Positions 53,566 to 64,000 of a stretch of DNA of 64,000 nt are shown one piece after another; the first letter of the stretch is position 1; each line of letters opens with the position of its first letter. The stretch is taken from the NCBI RefSeq assembly GCF_004210375.1, contig NC_134835.1, positions 74,120,447 through 74,184,446 on the forward strand. The letters run 5' to 3'. A program made the translations under genes and the position numbers. This stretch comes from Tachypleus tridentatus (taxonomy: Eukaryota > Arthropoda > Merostomata > Xiphosura > Limulidae). The notes below the pieces were generated by a model. That model did no database searches. It was not told the origin of the DNA and was given only the letters and a program-made list of their open reading frames with translations.

Positions 53566-56500
53566 GATCAGTTTAATATCATATACTTACTTAGTATATC
53601 ACTCAAAGTGATCAGTTTAATATCATATACTTAGTATATCACTCAAAGTGATCAGTTTAATATCATATACTTAGTATATCACTCAAAGTGATCAGTTTAA
53701 TATCATATACTTAGTATATCACTCAAAGTGATCAGTTTAATGTCATATACTTAGTATATCACTCAAAGTGATCAGTTTAATGTCATATACTTAGTATATC
53801 ACTCAAAGTGATCAGTTTAATGTCATATACTTACTTAGTATATCACTCAAAGTGATCAGTTTAATATCATATACTTACTTAGTATATCACTCAAAGTGAT
53901 CAGTTTAATGTCATATACTTAGTATATCACTCAAAGTGATCAGTTTAATATCATATACTTAGTATATCACTCAAAGTGATCAGTTTAATATCATATACTT
54001 AGTATATCACTCAAAGTGATCAGTTTAATATCATATACTTACTTAGTATATCACTCAAAGTGATCAGTTTAATGTCATATACTTACTTAGTATATCACTC
54101 AAAGTGATCAGTTTAATGTCATATACTTAGTATATCACTCAAAGTGATCAGTTTAATGTCATATACTTAGTATATCACTCAAAGTGATCAGTTTAATGTC
54201 ATATACTTAGTATATCACTCAAAGTGATCAGTTTAATGTCATATACTTACTTAGTATATCACTCAAAGTGATCAGTTTAATATCATATACTTACTTAGTA
54301 TATCACTCAAAGTGATCAGTTTAATGTCATATACTTACTTAGTATATCACTCAAAGTGATCAGTTTAATATCATATACTTACTTAGTATATCACTCAAAG
54401 TGATCAGTTTAATGTCATATACTTAGTATATCACTCAAAGTGATCAGTTTAATGTCATATACTTACTTAGTATATCACTCAAAGTGATCAGTTTAATATC
54501 ATATACTTAGTATATCACTCAAAGTGATCAGTTTAATGTCATATACTTAGTATATCACTCAAAGTGATCAGTTTAATGTCATATACTTGCTTAGTATATC
54601 ACTCAAAGTGATCAGTTTAATGTCATATACTTGCTTAGTATATCACTCAAAGTGATCAGTTTAATGTCATATACTTAGTATATCACTCAAAGTGATCAGT
54701 TTAATGTCATATACTTACTTAGTATATCACTCAAAGTGATCAGTTTAATATCATATACTTACTTAGTATATCACTCAAAGTGATCAGTTTAATGTCATAT
54801 ACTTAGTATATCACTCAAAGTGATCAGTTTAATATCATATACTTACTTAGTATATCACTCAAAGTGATCAGTTTAATGTCATATACTTACTTAGTATATC
54901 ACTCAAAGTGATCAGTTTAATGTCATATACTTACTTAGTATATCACTCAAAGTGATCAGTTTAATATCATATACTTACTTAGTATATCACTCAAAGTGAT
55001 CAGTTTAATGTCATATACTTACTTAGTATATCACTCAAAGTGATCAGTTTAATATCATATACTTACTTAGTATATCAGTCAAAGTGATCAGTTTAATATC
55101 ATATACTTACTTAGTATATCACTCAAAGTGATCAGTTTAATGTCATATACTTAGTATATCACTCAAAGTGATCAGTTTAATATCATATACTTAGTATATC
55201 ACTCAAAGTGATCAGTTTAATATCATATACTTAGTATATCACTCAAAGTGATCAGTTTAATATCATATACTTATTTAGTATATCACTCAAAGTGATCAGT
55301 TTAATGTCATATACTTAGTATATCACTCAAAGTGATCAGTTTAATGTCATATACTTACTTAGTATATCACTCAAAGTGATCAGTTTAATGTCATATACTT
55401 AGTATATCACTCAAAGTGATCAGTTTAATATCATATACTTAGTATATCACTCAAAGTGATCAGTTTAATGTCATATACTTAGTATATCACTCAAAGTGAT
55501 CAGTTTAATGTCATATACTTAGTATATCACTCAAAGTGATCAGTTTAATGTCATATACTTACTTAGTATATCACTCAAAGTGATCAGTTTAATGTCATAT
55601 ACTTAGTATATCACTCAAAGTGATCAGTTTAATGTCATATACTTAGTATATCACTCAAAGTGATCAGTTTAATATCATATACTTACTTAGTATATCACTC
55701 AAAGTGATCAGTTTAATGTCATATACTTAGTATATCACTCAAAGTGATCAGTTTAATATCATATACTTAGTATATCACTCAAAGTGATCAGTTTAATATC
55801 ATATACTTAGTATATCACTCAAAGTGATCAGTTTAATATCATATACTTACTTAGTATATCACTCAAAGTGATCAGTTTAATGTCATATACTTACTTAGTA
55901 TATCACTCAAAGTGATCAGTTTAATGTCATATACTTAGTATATCACTCAAAGTGATCAGTTTAATGTCATATACTTAGTATATCACTCAAAGTGATCAGT
56001 TTAATGTCATATACTTACTTAGTATATCACTCAAAGTGATCAGTTTAATATCATATACTTACTTAGTATATCACTCAAAGTGATCAGTTTAATGTCATAT
56101 ACTTAGTATATCACTCAAAGTGATCAGTTTAATATCATATACTTAGTATATCACTCAAAGTGATCAGTTTAATATCATATACTTAGTATATCACTCAAAG
56201 TGATCAGTTTAATATCATATACTTACTTAGTATATCACTCAAAGTGATCAGTTTAATGTCATATACTTACTTAGTATATCACTCAAAGTGATCAGTTTAA
56301 TGTCATATACTTACTTAGTATATCACTCAAAGTGATCAGTTTAATGTCATATACTTACTTAGTATATCACTCAAAGTGATCAGTTTAATGTCATATACTT
56401 ACTTAGTATATCACTCAAAGTGATCAGTTTAATGTCATATACTTACTTAGTATATCACTCAAAGTGATCAGTTTAATGTCATATACTTACTTAGTATATC

Positions 56501-59500
56501 ACTCAAAGTGATCAGTTTAATGTCATATACTTACTTAGTATATCACTCAAAGTGATCAGTTTAATGTCATATACTTACTTAGTATATCACTCAAAGTGAT
56601 CAGTTTAATATCATATACTTACTTAGTATATCACTCAAAGTGATCAGTTTAATATCATATACTTAGTATATCACTCAAAGTGATCAGTTTAATGTCATAT
56701 ACTTACTTAGTATATCACTCAAAGTGATCAGTTTAATGTCATATACTTACTTAGTATATCACTCAAAGTGATCAGTTTAATGTCATATACTTACTTAGTA
56801 TATCACTCAAAGTGATCAGTTTAATGTCATATACTTACTTAGTATATCACTCAAAGTGATCAGTTTAATGTCATATACTTACTTAGTATATCACTCAAAG
56901 TGATCAGTTTAATGTCATATACTTACTTAGTATATCACTCAAAGTGATCAGTTTAATGTCATATACTTACTTAGTATATCACTCAAAGTGATCAGTTTAA
57001 TGTCATATACTTACTTAGTATATCACTCAAAGTGATCAGTTTAATGTCATATACTTACTTAGTATATCACTCAAAGTGATCAGTTTAATATCATATACTT
57101 ACTTAGTATATCACTCAAAGTGATCAGTTTAATGTCATATACTTACTTAGTATATCACTCAAAGTGATCAGTTTAATGTCATATACTTACTTAGTATATC
57201 ACTCAAAGTGATCAGTTTAATGATCAGTTTAATATACTTAGTATATCACTCAAAGTGATCAGTTTAATGTCATATACTTAGTATATCACTCAAAGTGATC
57301 AGTTTAATGTCATATACTTACTTAGTATATCACTCAAAGTGATCAGTTTAATGTCATATACTTACTTAGTATATCACTCAAAGTGATCAGTTTAATGTCA
57401 TATACTTAGTATATCACTCAAAGTGATCAGTTTAATGTCATATACTTACTTAGTATATCACTCAAAGTGATCAGTTTAATATCATATACTTACTTAGTAT
57501 ATCACTCAAAGTGATCAGTTTAATGTCATATACTTAGTATATCACTCAAAGTGATCAGTTTAATATCATATACTTACTTAGTATATCACTCAAAGTGATC
57601 AGTTTAATGTCATATACTTACTTAGTATATCACTCAAAGTGATCAGTTTAATGTCATATACTTACTTAGTATATCACTCAAAGTGATCAGTTTAATGTCA
57701 TATACTTACTTAGTATATCACTCAAAGTGATCAGTTTAATGTCATATACTTACTTAGTATATCACTCAAAGTGATCAGTTTAATATCATATACTTACTTA
57801 GTATATCACTCAAAGTGATCAGTTTAATATCATATACTTACTTAGTATATCACTCAAAGTGATCAGTTTAATGTCATATACTTAGTATATCACTCAAAGT
57901 GATCAGTTTAATATCATATACTTAGTATATCACTCAAAGTGATCAGTTTAATATCATATACTTAGTATATCACTCAAAGTGATCAGTTTAATATCATATA
58001 CTTACTTAGTATATCACTCAAAGTGATCAGTTTAATGTCATATACTTAGTATATCACTCAAAGTGATCAGTTTAATGTCATATACTTACTTAGTATATCA
58101 CTCAAAGTGATCAGTTTAATGTCATATACTTAGTATATCACTCAAAGTGATCAGTTTAATGTCATATACTTACTTAGTATATCACTCAAAGTGATCAGTT
58201 TAATGTCATATATACTTAGTATATCACTCAAAGTGATCAGTTTAATGTCATATACTTACTTAGTATATCACTCAAAGTGATCAGTTTAATGTCATATACT
58301 TAGTATATCACTCAAAGTGATCAGTTTAATATCATATACTTAGTATATCACTCAAAGTGATCAGTTTAATGTCATATACTTAGTATATCACTCAAAGTGA
58401 TCAGTTTAATTCATAACTTAGTATATCACTCAAAGTGATCAGTTTAATGTCATATACTTAGTATATCACTCAAAGTGATCAGTTTAATGTCATATACTTA
58501 CTTAGTATATCACTCAAAGTGATCAGTTTAATGTCATATACTTAGTATATCACTCAAAGTGATCAGTTTAATATCATATACTTACTTAGTATATCACTCA
58601 AAGTGATCAGTTTAATATCATATACTTACTTAGTATATCACTCAAAGTGATCAGTTTAATGTCATATACTTAGTATATCACTCAAAGTGATCAGTTTAAT
58701 GTCATATACTTAGTATATCACTCAAAGTGATCAGTTTAATATCATATACTTAGTATATCACTCAAAGTGATCAGTTTAATATCATATACTTACTTAGTAT
58801 ATCACTCAAAGTGATCAGTTTAATGTCATATACTTAGTATATCACTCAAAGTGATCAGTTTAATGTCATATACTCAAAGTGACTTAGTATATCACTCAAA
58901 GTGATCAGTTTAATGTCATATACTTAGTATATCACTCAAAGTGATCAGTTTAATGTCATATATACTTAGTATATCACTCAAAGTGATCAGTTTAATGTCA
59001 TATACTTAGTATATCACTCAAAGTGATCAGTTTAATGTCATATATACTTAGTATATCACTCAAAGTGATCAGTTTAATGTCATATACTTACTTAGTATAT
59101 CACTCAAAGTGATCAGTTTAATGTCATATACTTAGTATATCACTCAAAGTGATCAGTTTAATATCATATACTTACTTAGTATATCACTCAAAGTGATCAG
59201 TTTAATATCATATACTTACTTAGTATATCACTCAAAGTGATCAGTTTAATGTCATATACTTACTTAGTATATCACTCAAAGTGATCAGTTTAATGTCATA
59301 TACTTAGTATATCACTCAAAGTGATCAGTTTAATATCATATATACTTAGTATATCACTCAAAGTGATCAGTTTAATGTCATATACTTACTTAGTATATCA
59401 CTCAAAGTGATCAGTTTAATGTCATATACTTACTTAGTATATCACTCAAAGTGATCAGTTTAATGTCATATACTTAGTATATCACTCAAAGTGATCAGTT

Positions 59501-62500
59501 TAATGTCATATACTTAGTATATCACTCAAAGTGATCAGTTTAATGTCATATACTTACTTAGTATATCACTCAAAGTGATCAGTTTAATATCATATACTTA
59601 CTTAGTATATCACTCAAAGTGATCAGTTTAATGTCATATACTTAGTATATCACTCAAAGTGATCAGTTTAATATCATATATACTTAGTATATCACTCAAA
59701 GTGATCAGTTTAATGTCATATATACTTAGTATATCACTCAAAGTGATCAGTTTAATGTCATATACTTACTTAGTATATCACTCAAAGTGATCAGTTTAAT
59801 GTCATATACTTACTTAGTATATCACTCAAAGTGATCAGTTTAATGTCATATACTTACTTAGTATATCACTCAAAGTGATCAGTTTAATGTCATATACTTA
59901 CTTAGTATATCACTCAAAGTGATCAGTTTAATGTCATATACTTACTTAGTATATCACTCAAAGTGATCAGTTTAATGTCATATACTTACTTAGTATATCA
60001 CTCAAAGTGATCAGTTTAATGTCATATACTTACTTAGTATATCACTCAAAGTGATCAGTTTAATGTCATATACTTACTTAGTATATCACTCAAAGTGATC
60101 AGTTTAATGTCATATACTTACTTAGTATATCACTCAAAGTGATCAGTTTAATATCATATACTTACTTAGTATATCACTCAAAGTGATCAGTTTAATGTCA
60201 TATACTTAGTATATCACTCAAAGTGATCAGTTTAATATCATATACTTACTTAGTATATCACTCAAAGTGATCAGTTTAATGATCATATACTTACTTAGTA
60301 TATCACTCAAAGTGATCAGTTTAATGTCATATACTTACTTAGTATATCACTCAAAGTGATCAGTTTAATGTCATATACTTACTTAGTATATCACTCAAAG
60401 TGATCAGTTTAATGTCATATACTTACTTAGTATATCACTCAAAGTGATCAGTTTAATGTCATATACTTACTTAGTATATCACTCAAAGTGATCAGTTTAA
60501 TGTCATATACTTACTTAGTATATCACTCAAAGTGATCAGTTTAATGTCATATACTTACTTAGTATATCACTCAAAGTGATCAGTTTAATGTCATATACTT
60601 ACTTAGTATATCACTCAAAGTGATCAGTTTAATGTCATATACTTACTTAGTATATCACTCAAAGTGATCAGTTTAATATCATATACTTACTTAGTATATC
60701 ACTCAAAGTGATCAGTTTAATGTCATATACTTACTTAGTATATCACTCAAAGTGATCAGTTTAATGTCATATACTTACTTAGTATATCACTCAAAGTGAT
60801 CAGTTTAATGTCATATACTTAGTATATCACTCAAAGTGATCAGTTTAATGTCATATACTTAGTATATCACTCAAAGTGATCAGTTTAATGTCATATACTT
60901 ACTTAGTATATCACTCAAAGTGATCAGTTTAATGTCATATACTTACTTAGTATATCACTCAAAGTGATCAGTTTAATGTCATATACTTAGTATATCACTC
61001 AAAGTGATCAGTTTAATGTCATATACTTACTTAGTATATCACTCAAAGTGATCAGTTTAATATCATATACTTACTTAGTATATCACTCAAAGTGATCAGT
61101 TTAATGTCATATACTTAGTATATCACTCAAAGTGATCAGTTTAATATCATATACTTACTTAGTATATCACTCAAAGTGATCAGTTTAATGTCATATACTT
61201 ACTTAGTATATCACTCAAAGTGATCAGTTTAATGTCATATACTTACTTAGTATATCACTCAAAGTGATCAGTTTAATATCATATACTTACTTAGTATATC
61301 ACTCAAAGTGATCAGTTTAATGTCATATACTTACTTAGTATATCACTCAAAGTGATCAGTTTAATATCATATACTTACTTAGTATATCACTCAAAGTGAT
61401 CAGTTTAATGTCATATACTTACTTAGTATATCACTCAAAGTGATCAGTTTAATGTCATATACTTAGTATATCACTCAAAGTGATCAGTTTAATATCATAT
61501 ACTTAGTATATCACTCAAAGTGATCAGTTTAATATCATATACTTAGTATATCACTCAAAGTGATCAGTTTAATATCATATACTTACTTAGTATATCACTC
61601 AAAGTGATCAGTTTAATGTCATATACTTAGTATATCACTCAAAGTGATCAGTTTAATGTCATATACTTACTTAGTATATCACTCAAAGTGATCAGTTTAA
61701 TGTCATATACTTAGTATATCACTCAAAGTGATCAGTTTAATGTCATATACTTAGTATATCACTCAAAGTGATCAGTTTAATGTCATATACTTACTTAGTA
61801 TATCACTCAAAGTGATCAGTTTAATGTCATATACTTAGTATATCACTCAAAGTGATCAGTTTAATGTCATATACTTAGTATATCACTCAAAGTGATCAGT
61901 TTAATATCATATACTTACTTAGTATATCACTCAAAGTGATCAGTTTAATGTCATATACTTACTTAGTATATCACTCAAAGTGATCAGTTTAATGTCATAT
62001 ACTTAGTATATCACTCAAAGTGATCAGTTTAATATCATATACTTAGTATATCACTCAAAGTGATCAGTTTAATATCATATACTTAGTATATCACTCAAAG
62101 TGATCAGTTTAATATCATATACTTACTTAGTATATCACTCAAAGTGATCAGTTTAATGTCATATACTTACTTAGTATATCACTCAAAGTGATCAGTTTAA
62201 TGTCATATATACTTAGTATATCACTCAAAGTGATCAGTTTAATGTCATATACTTACTTAGTATATCACTCAAAGTGATCAGTTTAATGTCATATACTTAC
62301 TTAGTATATCACTCAAAGTGATCAGTTTAATGTCATATACTTACTTAGTATATCACTCAAAGTGATCAGTTTAATGTCATATACTTACTTAGTATATCAC
62401 TCAAAGTGATCAGTTTAATGTCATATACTTACTTAGTATATCACTCAAAGTGATCAGTTTAATATCATATACTTACTTAGTATATCACTCAAAGTGATCA

Positions 62501-64000
62501 GTTTAATGTCATATACTTAGTATATCACTCAAAGTGATCAGTTTAATATCATATACTTACTTAGTATATCACTCAAAGTGATCAGTTTAATGTCATATAC
62601 TTACTTAGTATATCACTCAAAGTGATCAGTTTAATGTCATATACTTACTTAGTATATCACTCAAAGTGATCAGTTTAATATCATACTTACTTAGTATATC
62701 ACTCAAAGTGATCAGTTTAATGTCATATACTTACTTAGTATATCACTCAAAGTGATCAGTTTAATGTCATATACTTACTTAGTATATCACTCAAAGTGAT
62801 CAGTTTAATATCATATACTTACTTAGTATATCACTCAAAGTGATCAGTTTAATGTCATATACTTAGTATATCACTCAAAGTGATCAGTTTAATATCATAT
62901 ACTTAGTATATCACTCAAAGTGATCAGTTTAATATCATATACTTAGTATATCACTCAAAGTGATCAGTTTAATATCATATACTTACTTAGTATATCACTC
63001 AAAGTGATCAGTTTAATGTCATATACTTAGTATATCACTCAAAGTGATCAGTTTAATGTCATATACTTACTTAGTATATCACTCAAAGTGATCAGTTTAA
63101 TGTCATATACTTAGTATATCACTCAAAGTGATCAGTTTAATGTCATATACTTACTTAGTATATCACTCAAAGTGATCAGTTTAATGTCATATACTTAGTA
63201 TATCACTCAAAGTGATCAGTTTAATGTCATATACTTACTTAGTATATCACTCAAAGTGATCAGTTTAATGTTAGTATATCACTCAAAGTGATCAGTTTAA
63301 TGTCATATACTTACTTAGTATATCACTCAAAGTGATCAGTTTAATGTCATATATACTTAGTATATCACTCAAAGTGATCAGTTTAATATCATATACTTAC
63401 TTAGTATATCACTCAAAGTGATCAGTTTAATGTCATATACTTACTTAGTATATCACTCAAAGTGATCAGTTTAATGTCATATACTTACTTAGTATATCAC
63501 TCAAAGTGATCAGTTTAATATCATATACTTAGTATATCACTCAAAGTGATCAGTTTAATGTCATATACTTAGTATATCACTCAAAGTGATCAGTTTAATG
63601 TCATATACTTACTTAGTATATCACTCAAAGTGATCAGTTTAATGTCATATACTTACTTAGTATATCACTCAAAGTGATCAGTTTAATGTCATATACTTAG
63701 TATATCACTCAAAGTGATCAGTTTAATGTCATATACTTACTTAGTATATCACTCAAAGTGATCAGTTTAATGTCATATACTTACTTAGTATATCACTCAA
63801 AGTGATCAGTTTAATGTCATATACTTACTTAGTATATCACTCAAAGTGATCAGTTTAATGTCATATACTTACTTAGTATATCACTCAAAGTGATCAGTTT
63901 AATATCATATACTTACTTAGTATATCACTCAAAGTGATCAGTTTAATGTCATATACTTGTATATCACTCAAAGTGATCAGTTTAATGTCATATACTTAGT
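53566..64000. repeat. Satellite 3: 40/44-bp tandem repeat array, continues past window end
   Basis: About 10.4 kb, roughly 245 units by division, very homogeneous. The unit is GATCAGTTTAAT, then A or G, then TCATATACTT, an optional ACTT, then AGTATATCACTCAAAGT. Units are 40 bp (no ACTT) or 44 bp, with rare 42-bp forms (TATATACTT). Two dyads recur in every unit: ATCACT-CAA-AGTGAT, and ATATAC-TTA-GTATAT, whose spacer grows from 3 to 7 nt in the 44-bp form. Rare oddities include TTGCTT and TTATTT versions of the insert, CAGTC at 55076, and rearranged units near 57220, 58420, 58873, 63270 and 63958. No spacers or coding content. Confidence 0.98.

Noticed and set aside
53566..64000. CRISPR-like regularly spaced repeats
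   Set aside because: There are no unique spacers; the whole 40/44-bp unit repeats. The context is clearly eukaryotic. It is a satellite.
31818..64000. Telomeric repeat tract
   Set aside because: No TTAGG or TTAGGG arrays were seen; the satellite units are unrelated to known telomere repeats.

Overview
This is nuclear DNA from a large, AT-rich animal genome, most likely a chelicerate and plausibly a horseshoe crab. The organism call is an inference. It rests mainly on the abundant tRNA-derived SINE (copies at 14305, 14930, 19291, 24166, 37211 and elsewhere), which I recall from Xiphosura sequences, and on the mix of Tc1, mariner, hAT and Jockey-like relics. I found no intact host gene and no functional RNA gene. 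Every recognisable coding stretch is a decayed piece of a mobile element.

Layout. Positions 1-31.8 kb are a transposon graveyard. It holds five Tc1-like fossils (20-965, 12545-12995, 13273-13850, 23100-23600, 29240-29986) and an internally deleted mariner with clean terminal repeats (25549-26455). It also holds two hAT-type transposase relics that share about 100 bp of upstream sequence (4040-5520 and 20940-21960), a non-LTR gag and 5' leader (7510-8995), a non-LTR reverse transcriptase (16529-17483) and an RNase H fragment folded into a head-to-head palindrome (3290-4026). Two copies of a conserved 'LLP..IKLGL' arthropod repeat-protein family lie at 2220 and 9306. Between these are many SINE copies from three tRNA-like families and several fold-back repeats.

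The most unusual object is at 28461-28685. It is a 217-bp element bounded by TTAA and perfect 15-bp terminal inverted repeats. It carries about 83 bp of 28S rRNA sequence from the R1/R2 insertion zone, preceded by a run of perfect hairpins. It looks like a non-autonomous piggyBac-type element that captured rDNA.

Positions 31.8-64 kb are dominated by three unrelated tandem-repeat arrays, all with a period near 40 bp. These are a 40-bp satellite (31818-36504), a 74-bp satellite that is a dimer of diverged 37-bp halves and contains a near-identical 3.89-kb tandem duplication (40560-53000), and a 40/44-bp satellite running off the window end (53566-64000). The gap at 36.5-40.5 kb holds a diverged paralogous segment pair. 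One copy has a SINE with a perfect 13-bp target-site duplication and the other keeps the empty site. A 170-bp hAT MITE with a perfect 8-bp duplication lies in the same gap. The whole resembles heterochromatin or a gene desert. All identities and counts here come from reading by eye and are approximate.
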